64,000 nucleotides of DNA, taken from Planctomycetota bacterium (GTDB taxonomy: Bacteria > Planctomycetota > B15-G4). Shown here one piece after another: positions 17,866 to 27,048 of the stretch; position 1 is the first letter of the stretch; each line of letters begins with the position of its first letter. The position numbers and the translations under genes are program-made. The stretch is taken from NCBI GenBank assembly GCA_020638905.1, contig JACKHP010000022.1, positions 1 to 64,000 on the forward strand, in the 5' to 3' direction. The notes beneath the pieces are model-generated. The model did no database searches. It was not told the origin of the DNA and was given only the letters and a program-made list of their open reading frames with translations.

Positions 17866-19467
17866 ATGAAGGCGCAACGAGTGAGTCTTGTCCTGGCGAC
17901 CGGCTGCCTCGCGCTGAGCGTCTCGGCCGACGCCCAGTGCCCGCAGGCCGAGGTCTCCATGTGGGGAGCCGCGCAGACCGACGCCTACCACGGTTGGGCG
18001 GTCGATCTGCGCGGCGACGTGGCGGTGGTCGGGGCGCCCGGCTGGGCGGCGTCCGCTCTGGTCGCCCCCGACGGACTCGTGAGCGTGGCGCGCTGGAACG
18101 GATCGTTCTGGGCGCCGGAACAGCTCGCCAAGTCGGCCACGATGGGACCGGGCAGCGACTTCGGGTGGTCGGTGGCGCTCAACGAAGCGGGCGACGTGCT
18201 CGTGGTAGGGGCCCCCGGTGTCTCCGGCGGCGGTCACAACCGCGGCGCCGTGGCGATCTACGAGTGGGACACCGGCTCGGACGCCTTCGTGCAGTGCTTC
18301 GAGGGCCTCGGGTATGCCGACTCCGCGCGCCTGGGTGAGTCGGTCGACGCGAGCGGCGACCGCGTGGTGGCCGGCGCGCCGATCTTCAACGGTCTGGGCG
18401 GCGCCATGCACGTGTACGAGCGCAGCGCTCCGGGAGTCTGGCTCGACAAGGGCGCCTTCACCTTCGGCGGCACCAGCCAGTTCGGGCACGCGGTGGCGGC
18501 CAGCGGCCAGCGAATCGCCGCGGGCGGCCCGTTCTACGACGCCGGCTCCGTCGCCGATGTCGGAGCCCTCAAGGTCTTCGAGTGGAACGGCACGCAATGG
18601 CTCTCGATCGCCGACATGATCGGCGACTACGCCGGCGGCGAGTTCGGCTTCTCGGTCGACCTGTTCGAGGACCACTTGGCGGTCGGCCTGCCTGGTCACC
18701 TCTCGGGCGGTGGCGCAGGTCGCGTCTACATGTGGGATGGCAGCGCCTACTCACTCAAAGCGCAGGCCGTCACGCCCGGGACGAACATCCTGACCGGCTA
18801 CGACGTGGCGGTGGGTCGTCTGCGCGGTGCCTTCGGTTCGCCCGGCTACCCGTACGGCGGGATGATCCAGGCCGGCGCCACGCGGCTGCTGCAGCACGTC
18901 CCGGGCTCGTCGCCGCCGTGGAAGTTCGTCGCCGGCGTGCCCTTCTTCTGCACGGCGCCCGAGACGGCCGCGTGGTACGGCCAGGCGCTCGCGATGGACG
19001 GCAAGCGCATGATCGTCGGCGCGCCCTTCGCCTCGAAGGAGGGACACACGTACTCCGGGCGCGCCTACGTGGTCGACCTGTGCGACAGCGTCGGCTCCGC
19101 CGACCTCGAGCATGCCCTGCCTGGCCAGGGCGGCAGCGTCCCGCTGCTGACGGTGGACTCGGCGCCCTGCGGTGAGCCCGACGTGTACCACGTGGTGACC
19201 GGCGCACGGCCTTGGTCGCCCGCGTACGTCGTGCTCGGAGCGAGCCTGCTGGAGCTGCCGTTCAAGGGCGGCGTCATGGTGCCGAATCCCGACCTGATCC
19301 TGTCGGGCATCCAGACCAACGGCGAGGGACGCTTCTTCTTCGGCTACGAGGTCCCGTCGGGCCTGCCGTCCTACAGCATCTGGATGCAGTGCTGGATCCA
19401 GGACGTCGAGGGCCCGGTGGGCTTCTCGTCCACCAACGGCCTGCGCCTGGACGTGCCCGCCTTCTGA
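17866..19467 (+). CDS. Secreted FG-GAP-like surface protein
   Basis: 533 residues from ATG 17866, with GGAG eight bases upstream. The signal peptide is MKAQRVSLVLATGCLALSVSADA. The body has repeated blades of the kind GWAVDLRGDVAVVGAPGW and FGWSVALNEAGDVLVVGAPG, matching FG-GAP/integrin-alpha-like propellers. The C-terminus carries LPFKGGVMVPNPD and IWMQCWIQDVEGPVGFSSTNGL, the domain shared by other secreted proteins in this window. No catalytic motif. A surface or adhesion role is inferred from the fold only. Confidence 0.8.
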   Translation: MKAQRVSLVLATGCLALSVSADAQCPQAEVSMWGAAQTDAYHGWAVDLRGDVAVVGAPGWAASALVAPDGLVSVARWNGSFWAPEQLAKSATMGPGSDFGWSVALNEAGDVLVVGAPGVSGGGHNRGAVAIYEWDTGSDAFVQCFEGLGYADSARLGESVDASGDRVVAGAPIFNGLGGAMHVYERSAPGVWLDKGAFTFGGTSQFGHAVAASGQRIAAGGPFYDAGSVADVGALKVFEWNGTQWLSIADMIGDYAGGEFGFSVDLFEDHLAVGLPGHLSGGGAGRVYMWDGSAYSLKAQAVTPGTNILTGYDVAVGRLRGAFGSPGYPYGGMIQAGATRLLQHVPGSSPPWKFVAGVPFFCTAPETAAWYGQALAMDGKRMIVGAPFASKEGHTYSGRAYVVDLCDSVGSADLEHALPGQGGSVPLLTVDSAPCGEPDVYHVVTGARPWSPAYVVLGASLLELPFKGGVMVPNPDLILSGIQTNGEGRFFFGYEVPSGLPSYSIWMQCWIQDVEGPVGFSSTNGLRLDVPAF

Positions 19468-19522
19468 GGACGACACGACGAACGGTGCCCTGGCGGACCG
19501 CACGCCTGCGCGCGACGCGGCT

Positions 19523-19531
19523 TGCTACACT
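19523..19531 (+). promoter_or_regulatory. Candidate extended -10 promoter for the YjbQ gene
   Basis: TGCTACACT matches TGnTAnnnT and lies about 130 bases before the chosen start of the YjbQ gene, leaving a long leader. No -35 is visible. Confidence 0.3.
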
Positions 19532-19665
19532 CGCGCCCCGTTCGAGTGGCCCGCGTGGTGCACCGCGTCGGATCGATCCACGGAGCCCGAAGACCACGTG
19601 GTTCAGCGCATGCCCGATCGACCCCGTTCGTTGCTCGCCGGGCGCGGCGCGCGGAACCGCGCCGG

Positions 19666-20085
19666 ATGACGCAGCACCAGCAGGTGCTCGCAGTGCGCAC
19701 GCGCGGGCGTGGGCTGCACGAGCTCACGTCCGCGGTCGGGCAGGTCGTCGACGCGTCGGGCGTGCGCACGGGGCTGTGCGTCGTCTTCTGCCGGCACACG
19801 TCGGCCAGCCTCGTCATCCAGGAGAACGCCGACCCGTCGGCGGCGCGCGACCTGCTCGCGTGGCTGGCGCGCCTCGCGCCCGACGGCGACCCGGCCTACG
19901 AGCACGACGCCGAGGGACCGGACGACATGCCCGCGCACCTGCGTGCGGCGATCACGCGCACGTCCGAGACGATCCCCGTGCTCGACGGGCGCCTCGCGCT
20001 CGGGACGTGGCAGGGCCTCTTCCTCGTCGAGCACCGCACGTCGCCGCACACGCGCAGCGTGGTCGTCCACGTGAGCGGCGAATAG
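19666..20085 (+). CDS. yjbQ: YjbQ/UPF0047 family protein
   Basis: 139 residues. The family's two signatures are present: CRHTSASLVIQENADP in the N-terminal half and LGTWQGLFLVEHRTSPHTR near the end, with the conserved histidines. Members are small trimeric beta-rich proteins; some have weak thiamine-phosphate synthase activity, and the physiological role is unsettled. I use ATG 19666 because the family starts close to this point; the frame is open further upstream from TTG 19522. It is convergent with the epimerase gene, seven bases apart. Confidence 0.88.
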   Translation: MTQHQQVLAVRTRGRGLHELTSAVGQVVDASGVRTGLCVVFCRHTSASLVIQENADPSAARDLLAWLARLAPDGDPAYEHDAEGPDDMPAHLRAAITRTSETIPVLDGRLALGTWQGLFLVEHRTSPHTRSVVVHVSGE

Positions 20086-20091
20086 CGGCCG

Positions 20092-21105
20092 CTACGGGAT
20101 CGCCTTGTCGCGCCGCAGCTGCGCGACCGTCTCCTCGAGGCAGCGGTCGAGCGGACTCGCGACCACGCCCAGCTCGCGCGCGGCGCGCGAGGTGTCGTAC
20201 CACATGTACTTGCCGAACATGGCCGCCATGTCGGGCGTGAACCAGACGCGCTCGGGGACGAGCGGCTCGACGCACTCCATGAGCGTGCGCGCCACGGGAC
20301 CCAGGAACGCGGGCAGCGTGCGCGGGTGCAGATCGAGCCCCGCGGCGCGCCCGATGCGCACGGCGAGGTCGACGAGCGTCAGGTTCTCGCCGCCCAGGAT
20401 GTAGCGACGTCCGGTGCGACCCTTCTCGGCGGCCGCGACGATGCCGTCGACCACCGTGTCGAGCGGCACGACGTTGATGCCGCCCGACGGCACGACGAAG
20501 GGACGTCGCACGACGATCGTGCGCACCACGTTCGACGAGTTGCTCGCGGTGCGCGAAGGTCCGTAGATCGCGCCGGGGTTCACGGTCGTCGCGTCGAGGC
20601 CCGCGGAGATCGCGCGGGCGACCTCGTCCTCGGCGGCGCGCTTGGTGTCGTAGTACGGCGCGCGAAGCGTCCAGGCGTCGAAGAGGGAGTCTTCGTCGAG
20701 CAGGCGCGGCTCGTCGGTCACGCCCACGGCGGCGATGCTCGAGACGTGCACGAGGCGTCCGATGCCGGCGGCCAGCGCGGCCGACGCGACGCGGCGCGTC
20801 CCCAGCACGTTCGTGCGCAGCATGCGGCCGGCGGCGCGACGTCGGTAGCCGATCACCGCCGCCGAGTGGACGACCAGGTCGCTGCCGTCCATCGCACGCG
20901 CCAACTCGCCGGTCTCGCCGTGCAGCGGCGGCTCGACGTCCCCGAGCACGAACGCGCAGCCCAGTTTGCGCAGCCAGTCGATCGTGCGCGCCGACGAGCT
21001 CGCGCGCACGAGCGCGGTCACGCGGTCGCCGCGCTGCACGAGCCGCTCGACCAGGGCGGTGCCGACGAAGCCCGTGGCACCGGTGAGGAAGACGCGGCTC
21101 GTCAT
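20092..21105 (-). CDS. NAD-dependent epimerase/dehydratase (extended SDR)
   Basis: 337 residues from ATG 21105. The Rossmann motif TGATGFVG is at the N-terminus, VHSAAVIGY and VSSIAAVG follow, and YYDTK supplies the Tyr-x-x-x-Lys catalytic pair. NPGAIYGPS and the late segment with WYDTSRAARELG are typical of extended short-chain dehydrogenases close to dihydroflavonol reductase or 3-beta-HSD-like enzymes. The substrate cannot be told from sequence. The nearby genes (YjbQ, esterase) give no pathway clue. Longer upstream open sequence is Arg/Ala-rich and not part of the fold. Confidence 0.85.
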   Translation of the reverse strand: MTSRVFLTGATGFVGTALVERLVQRGDRVTALVRASSSARTIDWLRKLGCAFVLGDVEPPLHGETGELARAMDGSDLVVHSAAVIGYRRRAAGRMLRTNVLGTRRVASAALAAGIGRLVHVSSIAAVGVTDEPRLLDEDSLFDAWTLRAPYYDTKRAAEDEVARAISAGLDATTVNPGAIYGPSRTASNSSNVVRTIVVRRPFVVPSGGINVVPLDTVVDGIVAAAEKGRTGRRYILGGENLTLVDLAVRIGRAAGLDLHPRTLPAFLGPVARTLMECVEPLVPERVWFTPDMAAMFGKYMWYDTSRAARELGVVASPLDRCLEETVAQLRRDKAIP

Positions 21106-21378
21106 GCGCTCGACTCGCAGAAGGGACGTCCGGCGCCGCCGCGCGGCGGCACGCACGGCGGGAGCCGGGACCGACGGCGTTGCGCGACCCCTCGGGAGCC
21201 GGATGATGCGCGTCATGTCCACCCGTACCATCCCCGCGGGACGCCGCCGGTGCAACGGCCTGGCACGTCGCGACGTGTCCCGCGACGCGTCGCTCGGCCC
21301 GCGCGCCGAGCCGTCCGTCGTGGTCCCCGCGCCCTGGCCCGTCCCGTCACGCGCCGCCGCGACCCTGCGAGGTGCGTC

Positions 21379-22083
21379 GTGAGCGGATCACCCCGCCGCA
21401 TCGAGGTGCGCTTCGGGACGAGCACCGGCTGCCTGTGCGTGCCCGCCGCCGAAGCGCCGGACGGTCGCCGTCCGCCGCTGCTCGTCGCGTTCCACGGCCA
21501 CGGGCAGGACGGCGCGCGCCACGCGCGCTGGATGGGCGCCGCCGCGCCACCGCGCTTCGCCGCCGCCTTCCCCGACGGGCTGTTCCCGTTCGAGGTGCGC
21601 CGTCCCGGCCGGCCGATCCGCATCGGCCACGCGTGGTACGTCTTCGACGGCGACCGCGAACACCTGGCCGCCGAACTCGCCGGCGTCGGCGAGGTCGTGT
21701 GGACGATCATCGACACCGCCGCACGCGAACTGCACGCCGACCGCTCGCGCGTCTGGCTCGCCGGCTTCAGCCAAGGCACGTACCTCGTGCACGTGCTCGC
21801 GCTCTCGCGTCCCGAACGCGTCGCCGGCTGGATCGCCCAGGCCGGCGGCTTCCGCCCGGAGTACCTGGGCGGGCGCGCGTTGCCGCGCCTCGACGGACGT
21901 CCCGTGCTGCTGCAGCACGGCGAGCACGACGAGGCGTTGCCCGTGGCCCGCTCGCACGAGATCGCCGAACTCCTCGGCGGCCTCGGCGCCGACGTGACGC
22001 TCGAGACCTACGACGCCGGACACGCCATCACGCCCGCGATGGCCGACGCCGCGCGCCGTTGGCTCGACGCAAGGGAGGCGTAG
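21379..22083 (+). CDS. Alpha/beta hydrolase, carboxylesterase/phospholipase type
   Basis: 234 residues from GTG 21379, with GAGG seven bases upstream. The oxyanion strand LLVAFHGHGQDG, the nucleophile elbow AGFSQGTYL and a final GHAITP supply the expected Ser and His. The Asp is probably in the QHGEHDEALP loop, which matches the predicted-esterase family (COG0400-like). No signal peptide, so it is likely cytoplasmic. The acyl substrate is unknown. A repeat-rich gene-free block follows. Confidence 0.82.
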   Translation: MSGSPRRIEVRFGTSTGCLCVPAAEAPDGRRPPLLVAFHGHGQDGARHARWMGAAAPPRFAAAFPDGLFPFEVRRPGRPIRIGHAWYVFDGDREHLAAELAGVGEVVWTIIDTAARELHADRSRVWLAGFSQGTYLVHVLALSRPERVAGWIAQAGGFRPEYLGGRALPRLDGRPVLLQHGEHDEALPVARSHEIAELLGGLGADVTLETYDAGHAITPAMADAARRWLDAREA

Positions 22084-22086
22084 GGT

Positions 22087-22190
22087 GATCCGTGTGCGCG
22101 GCCCGGCGGAGGCGAGCCTCGTGCGCGGCCCGGCGACGTGCTCGGGACGGAGAGGACGATCCGTGTGCGCGGCCCGGCGACGTGCTCGGG
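22087..22190. repeat. Three direct copies of a GTGCGCGGCCCGGCG element
   Basis: Copies begin at 22087, 22121 and 22158. The first and third share GATCCGTGTGCGCGGCCCGG; the second and third share the extension through ACGTGCTCGGG. They start just after an esterase stop codon. Transposon ends, recombination scars or protein-binding sites are all possible. Confidence 0.6.
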
Positions 22191-22214
22191 TTCCAGCGCC
22201 CGGCTCCGGTCCTC

Positions 22215-22241
22215 GGGGACGCCGCCTGCGGCGACGTCCCC
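22215..22241. repeat. 11-bp hairpin with one mismatch
   Basis: GGGGACGCCGCC pairs with GGCGACGTCCCC around a three-base loop, with one C-A mismatch. No T-run follows on the plus strand, so a rho-independent terminator for the esterase gene is possible but not typical. Confidence 0.5.
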
Positions 22242-22655
22242 TGCGGAGGTCGCCGGGCACTGGACCCTGCGCGCGTCTTGGTCCGCGCATGCGGAGTCGG
22301 GTGAGGGAATGAGCGTCGGCGGATGACGTCGTCGAGCACGGGGTGCGGCGCTTGGGGCAGCATCGAGTGCGGTCGGCGATTTGCGCGCGGTGGGCGCGCC
22401 CGCAGGGGCGGGGCTCGCGGTCGACGGGGGCTCGAACAGTCCTCGCGGCCCTGCGGGCCGCTGCGGAACTCGCCCCCGCCGACGGCAAGATCCTCGGGGC
22501 GCGCGGGGGGAGCGCGTCGAGAGAGCGAAGCGACGCGCTCGCTGCGCGAGCGACGCCGCGGCGGAGTGCGTGGGTGCGCGTGCCTGGCGACTCGCTGCGC
22601 TCGTCGCTCGGGGGCTGAGCGTTCGTCGGGTTCGGTATCGGCTGCGACTGCGGAG

Positions 22656-22703
22656 TCGGCTTCGGCTTCGGCTTCGGCTTCGGCTTCGGCTTCGGGTTCG
22701 GCT
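22656..22703. repeat. TCGGCT hexanucleotide tandem repeat
   Basis: About eight units of TCGGCT, the last ones degraded to TCGGGT. It lies in gene-free DNA, so it changes no coding frame. Tracts of this kind can vary in length between strains. Confidence 0.7.
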
Positions 22704-22985
22704 ACTCGAGCTCGCGCAACATTCGCGACGACGCCTCACTCGATGCGCGTGATGGCGCGCTCCGAGGCACATGCCCAGCGCGCTGCGAGTTCCGCAGCCG
22801 CCGCAGGCGGCGAGGACTGTCCGAAGCTGCGCGCTGCTGCGTGACGATCGTCAGCGGGCGCGCACGCAGCGCCCCGAAACGCCGCGCGCGCGGTGGGCGC
22901 CGCGTCACGCCGCCACTTGGCTCGCGTCCGCCGAGCCGTTCATCCTTTCCCTCTCGCGAAGGGAGCGCCGCGCGAGCAGCGGCGG

Positions 22986-23039
22986 GCGATGTGGGACGGA
23001 GGCCAGGTGTTCCCCCACCTGGCCGCAGTCCCACGTCGC
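22986..23039. repeat. Long hairpin, 24-bp stem with three mismatches
   Basis: Bases 22986-23009 pair with 23016-23039 at 21 of 24 positions, around a six-base loop. It lies 45 bases upstream of the extended -10 candidate of the FG-GAP gene and outside the predicted transcript. A structure this long is more like a dispersed palindromic element or a DNA-binding site than a terminator. Confidence 0.6.
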
Positions 23040-23065
23040 CCGACGCGTCGCGCATGGGGCCGACC

Positions 23066-23092
23066 TTGCGTCACTTCCCTTCCTGCTAGAAT
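23066..23092 (+). promoter_or_regulatory. Candidate promoter (TTGCGT, extended -10 TGCTAGAAT)
   Basis: TTGCGT at 23066-23071 and TAGAAT at 23087-23092, with TGC directly before the -10. The spacer is 15 bases, short for a -35/-10 pair, but the extended -10 can compensate. It sits in a locally less GC-rich stretch 27 bases before ATG 23120. Confidence 0.45.
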
Positions 23093-23119
23093 GGGCACGA
23101 CCTGCTGAGGAGAGGTTCG

Positions 23120-25246
23120 ATGCTCGCCGTGCGTGTCCTGGTGGTGATCCTCGCGGTCTGCGTGTCGCCGACGACGGCGCAGAAGATCGGGGTCGTGCAG
23201 TCGCACGTCAAGATCAGCGAGACGTTCGGGAACTTCGGCGGCGGGCTGCCGAAGGGGGCGCTGTTCGGCAACGCGCTCGCAGCGCTCGACGATCTCGACG
23301 GCGACGGGGTGGCCGACCTCGCGGTGGGCGCGCCCGGCGAGGACGCGGTCTACATCCTGTTCATGACGGCCGGAGGGACCGTGGCCGACAGCCGACGCCT
23401 CGACGGCCTCGACGTGCCGGCGATCACCGAGGGCGACGCGTTCGGGTCGGCGCTGGCGTTCCTCGGTGATCTCGACGGCGACGGCGCGCCCGAGCTCGCG
23501 GTGGGCGAACCGGACACGGTCGACGGCGGGACGTTGCACGTGCTCACGCTCGACACCGACGGATCGGTCCTGGCCTCGCGCGTGGTCCGGTCCGACGACG
23601 GCCTGCCGGCGACGCTCGACGAGGGCGACCAGTTCGGCGCGTCGGTGGCCGTGTTGGGCGACCTGAACGGCGACGAGATCCCCGAACTCGTGGTCGGCGC
23701 CCCGGGCGACGACGACGGCCTCGGCACGAACTCCGGCGCGGTCTGGGTGCTGTTCCTCGACGAAGGTGGACTCGTCGTGGTGGCGTCCAAGATCAGCGAC
23801 ACCCAGGGCAACTTCGCGGCGCAGCTCGGGGTCGCCGATCGCTTCGGCACCTCGGTGGCCGGTCTCGGCGACCTCGACGGCGACGGGATCCCCGACCTCG
23901 CCGTGGGCGCCATCCAGGACGACGACCCGCTCACCGCGAGTGACGAGGACGATCTCGGCATCTCGCTCGAGGTCGACAGCGGCGCGGTCTGGATCCTCTT
24001 CCTCGACGAGACGGGCGCGGCGCTCGACTACCAGAAGATCAGCAACCGGCACGGCAACTTCTCGAACTGCACGATCGACGACGTGCTCGACGAGCTGCAC
24101 TTCCTGTTCGACGACGACGACTTCCGCGACGCCGTCGACGACGCCTGCACCCTCGACAGCGGCGACCACTTCGGGTGCTCGCTCGCGGCGCTGGGCGACA
24201 TCGACGGGGACGGCCTGCCCGACCTCGCGGTCGGGGCGCGCGCCGACGACGACGGCAACGGCAGCAACTCGGGCGCGATCTGGGTGCTGCAGCTCGCCAG
24301 CAGCGGGAAGGTGCGCAAGAAGCACAAGATCAGCGACTCCAAGGGCAAGTTCAGCGGACAGCTCGACCCGGGCGACCGATTCGGGTACTCCGTCGCGGTC
24401 TTCTTGGGCGAGGACGGACCGACCGCGGGTCTGGGCTCGCTGCCGCTGGCCGTGGGTGCGCCGGGCGACGACGACGGGGGCGCCCCGAAGGACGCCGAGG
24501 AAGACCGCGGCGCACTCTGGCTGCTGCGCGTGGCCGACTTCGCCGGCATCGCGTCGTTCGACGGCGAGCTCTCCGTGGGGGACAAGGTCGACGGTGCCAT
24601 CACGGCGGGCGGCGAACACCGCTTCGCGTTCGAGGCGGTGCAGGGCAGCGTGGTCACGTTCGTGGCCAGACGACGCCGCAATCCCGTCGAGCCCACGCTC
24701 GCGCTCGACGACGGAGAGAGCGAACTCGCCGGGCCGTCCGACACGGTGGTCTCGCCCAAGGTCGCGCGCATCAAGAAGTTCGCCATCGAGAGCACCGGGT
24801 CGTACACGATCGCCGTCGGCAACGCCTCGGAAGCGGGGGGCGACTACCGCCTGGCGAGCAAGGCCAAGCAGCCCAAGAAGATCGTCGCCTCGGTGGTGGT
24901 GCCCGACGGCGCGCCGGTCGACGCCGCGAGCTTCGAGGCCCTCGCCGGCTGGACGCTGAAGGTGCTCGTGGTCAAGCCGTCGAACAAGGCCTGTGACGAC
25001 GCGGACGCGAACGGCCTCGTCCCGCAGCTCGTGGCGTTGCGCGGTCCCGACGACGGCGCGCTCGATCTCGACGGCCTGCTCACCACGACGAAGAGCGGCG
25101 CACTCGTCCTGAAGGGTGTCGAGCTGCCGCTCACGGGCACCTACACGCTCGAGCTCATGGGCACCGACGGGACGTCGGGCTGCGCGAAGGTCGTCGGCAA
25201 GCTGCTCGTGCCGAAGGGCCAGAAGCTCTTCGTCCCCGAGCCGTGA
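23120..25246 (+). CDS. Secreted FG-GAP repeat (integrin-alpha-like) protein
   Basis: 708 residues from ATG 23120, with a strong GAGGAGAGG ribosome-binding site. The signal peptide is LAVRVLVVILAVCVSPTTA. Six or seven FG-GAP blades follow, each with a calcium-loop pattern such as LDDLDGDGVADLAVGAPGED or LGDIDGDGLPDLAVGARADD, and the inter-blade text KIS...GNF repeats. The last 230 residues switch to a beta-sandwich (GDKVDGAITAGGEHRFAF, GSYTIAVGNA) resembling a bacterial pre-peptidase C-terminal domain, plus a second Lys-rich domain. It lacks the PFKGG C-terminal domain of its neighbours, so it may be released or attached differently. Confidence 0.85.
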   Translation: MLAVRVLVVILAVCVSPTTAQKIGVVQSHVKISETFGNFGGGLPKGALFGNALAALDDLDGDGVADLAVGAPGEDAVYILFMTAGGTVADSRRLDGLDVPAITEGDAFGSALAFLGDLDGDGAPELAVGEPDTVDGGTLHVLTLDTDGSVLASRVVRSDDGLPATLDEGDQFGASVAVLGDLNGDEIPELVVGAPGDDDGLGTNSGAVWVLFLDEGGLVVVASKISDTQGNFAAQLGVADRFGTSVAGLGDLDGDGIPDLAVGAIQDDDPLTASDEDDLGISLEVDSGAVWILFLDETGAALDYQKISNRHGNFSNCTIDDVLDELHFLFDDDDFRDAVDDACTLDSGDHFGCSLAALGDIDGDGLPDLAVGARADDDGNGSNSGAIWVLQLASSGKVRKKHKISDSKGKFSGQLDPGDRFGYSVAVFLGEDGPTAGLGSLPLAVGAPGDDDGGAPKDAEEDRGALWLLRVADFAGIASFDGELSVGDKVDGAITAGGEHRFAFEAVQGSVVTFVARRRRNPVEPTLALDDGESELAGPSDTVVSPKVARIKKFAIESTGSYTIAVGNASEAGGDYRLASKAKQPKKIVASVVVPDGAPVDAASFEALAGWTLKVLVVKPSNKACDDADANGLVPQLVALRGPDDGALDLDGLLTTTKSGALVLKGVELPLTGTYTLELMGTDGTSGCAKVVGKLLVPKGQKLFVPEP

Positions 25247-25264
25247 AGAAGGGGCGCGTGCGCT

Positions 25265-26815
25265 TCAGCGCGTGCCGATCGCGAGCGCGTTGGCGAGCGT
25301 GAAGCCGCCGGACGCGCCCGCGTCGACGAAGACCGCCTGCACGAGGGTCGGGGCGCCGAGCACGGACGACGTGCGCGCCTCGAACGTGAGTCGTCCCGAG
25401 TCGTCGAGCGCGACCGCCTGCAGCACGTCGGGCGACGGGACGAGCACGCCGCCGGCGAACGGCGCCCACGCGAGGCGCGCACCGGACACCAGCCAGCCCG
25501 CCGCGCGCGGCGCGAACGAGAGCGTGACGCGCACGCGCACGGAGTCGACGTGCGCGCACAGGCATGGCGCGCCCTCCGTGCCCGGCGAGGCGAGTCCGAG
25601 CCCGACGACGAGCGGACGGCTCCAGCTCGACGCCACGACGTGCGCGGCACCGCTGCCGGGCGCGTCGGGCGCGCCGACCAGCAGCCGCGCGTCGAGCAGC
25701 GCGAGCGCGGCGCCGAAGCGCGCGTCCGAGGCGTCGTGGGCCGACAGCCGCGCCGTGGGGACGAACGGGCCTGCCGCGCCGGAGCGCTCGAAGAGCTGCA
25801 CCTGTCCGCGCGGACCGTCGGGCGCGCCGGCCGCGAGCACGTCGTCCCGCGCGGCGAGCGCGCGGCCGAGTCCGCGCGGCGGGACGCCGGGCAGCACGTC
25901 GGGAGCGCGCAGCACGTCGATCATCGTCCAGGCGTCGTCGACGACGGCGAACACGAACAGCGCGCCCTCGTCGCGTGCGCCGTCCCACGTCCAGCGTGGG
26001 GCGGAGACGACCGCGGTGTCGCCGAGCAGCGCGACGGCCCGTCCGTAGTCGACGTCCGGGGCGGGCACGAGATCCGACTCGAGGCGCGCCACCTGGGCCC
26101 AGTAGCCCTCGACGTCGCGCTCGAAGAGGAAGGCCGCGCCGAACCCGTCCCCCGGCGTGCCCACCGCCGCGCGGTCGCCGCGCAGTGCCACCGACGTGCC
26201 GAGGTACGGCGTCGTGCCGCCGTCCTCGGTGAGCTTGCCGGTCTGGCTCCAGCCGCGGGACGTGCGCTCGAAGACGTCGACCGCGCCGCGGTCGTCGCCG
26301 CCCGAGTCGTCGCCCGGACGTCCCACCAGGAGCGTGTCGTGCTCGAGCGCGAGCGCGGTGCCGAAGCCTTCGGCGCCGACGTGCTCGCCGCGCGGACGCA
26401 GCGTGACGACGTGGGTCCAGACGCCGTGCCGACGCTCGAACACGTGTACGGCGCCGGCGAAGGGCGCGGCCCCGGAGTCGAGCGGTGCGCCGACGACCGC
26501 CACGTCGCCGTCGAGCGCGACGGACGCGCCGAAGTCGTCGCCCGGCGTCCCGCCGTCGGGCGGGACGAGCACGAAGGGCGGCGAGGTGTCGTCGTCGAAG
26601 AGGTACGCCAGCCGTCCGGAGCAGCCGACCAGCGTGCGCGAGCCGCGGGCGGCGAGCGCGCGTCCGAAGGCGAGACCGGCACGTGCGTCGGGTGCGTCCA
26701 GGCGCGCGATCTCGCACTGCGCACGCGCGGCGCGCGGGACGCACAGCAGCGCGGCGAGCAGCACGAGCGCGCCCGGCCACGGAGCGGTCTGGCGAGCGTG
26801 CGGCGGGACGTCCAT
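25265..26815 (-). CDS. Secreted FG-GAP-like surface protein
   Basis: 516 residues from ATG 26815. The signal region is WPGALVLLAALLCVPRAARA with the mature protein starting QCEIARL. Blades such as FGASVALDGDVAVVGAPLDSG and FGTALALEHDTLLVGRPGDD match the propellers of the gene at 17866. The C-terminus carries APFAGGVLVPSPD and ends in a version of the shared domain (LVQAVFVDAGASGGFTLANAL). It is convergent with the FG-GAP gene at 23120, 18 bases between stops, and divergent from the REC-SpoIIE gene. Confidence 0.82.
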   Translation of the reverse strand: MDVPPHARQTAPWPGALVLLAALLCVPRAARAQCEIARLDAPDARAGLAFGRALAARGSRTLVGCSGRLAYLFDDDTSPPFVLVPPDGGTPGDDFGASVALDGDVAVVGAPLDSGAAPFAGAVHVFERRHGVWTHVVTLRPRGEHVGAEGFGTALALEHDTLLVGRPGDDSGGDDRGAVDVFERTSRGWSQTGKLTEDGGTTPYLGTSVALRGDRAAVGTPGDGFGAAFLFERDVEGYWAQVARLESDLVPAPDVDYGRAVALLGDTAVVSAPRWTWDGARDEGALFVFAVVDDAWTMIDVLRAPDVLPGVPPRGLGRALAARDDVLAAGAPDGPRGQVQLFERSGAAGPFVPTARLSAHDASDARFGAALALLDARLLVGAPDAPGSGAAHVVASSWSRPLVVGLGLASPGTEGAPCLCAHVDSVRVRVTLSFAPRAAGWLVSGARLAWAPFAGGVLVPSPDVLQAVALDDSGRLTFEARTSSVLGAPTLVQAVFVDAGASGGFTLANALAIGTR

Positions 26816-27048
26816 CCCGTGAGCCTACCCGCCGTGCGCCGGAGCGGCCACGCGCCGGCCGCGGCGTCGGCGGCCGGATCGCCGGATCGTCCGGCGCACG
26901 CGTGTCACGCGCGCCGGTGGATCGGCCGCGCGGCCGCGCGTAGGATCGGCCTCGCGCGGCCGGCCCGGTGCGCGACGGCGCGTGTTCCGCGGGCCTTCGC
27001 GCGGCGCCGCGTCCGCCTCGTCACCGTCCTCCCGAGCGTCCCCTCCGC

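Larger units (their letters stand above)
22084..23119. other. 1-kb gene-free block of repeats and hairpins
   Basis: No frame here looks like a protein. The block contains three copies of a GTGCGCGGCCCGGCG element (from 22087, 22121 and 22158), a near-perfect hairpin at 22215-22241, a TCGGCT hexamer tandem (22656-22703), several short GC palindromes around 22530-22620, and a long hairpin at 22986-23039. The right end carries a promoter candidate for the FG-GAP gene at 23120. Confidence 0.6.

Noticed and set aside
22323..22844. Ala/Ser/Arg-rich frame across the TCGGCT repeat
   Set aside because: Low complexity generated by the hexamer tandem, with no start signal; several frames are equally open.
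25247..25264. Bidirectional terminator between convergent FG-GAP genes
   Set aside because: Only 18 bases, with at most a five-base pair and no T-run.
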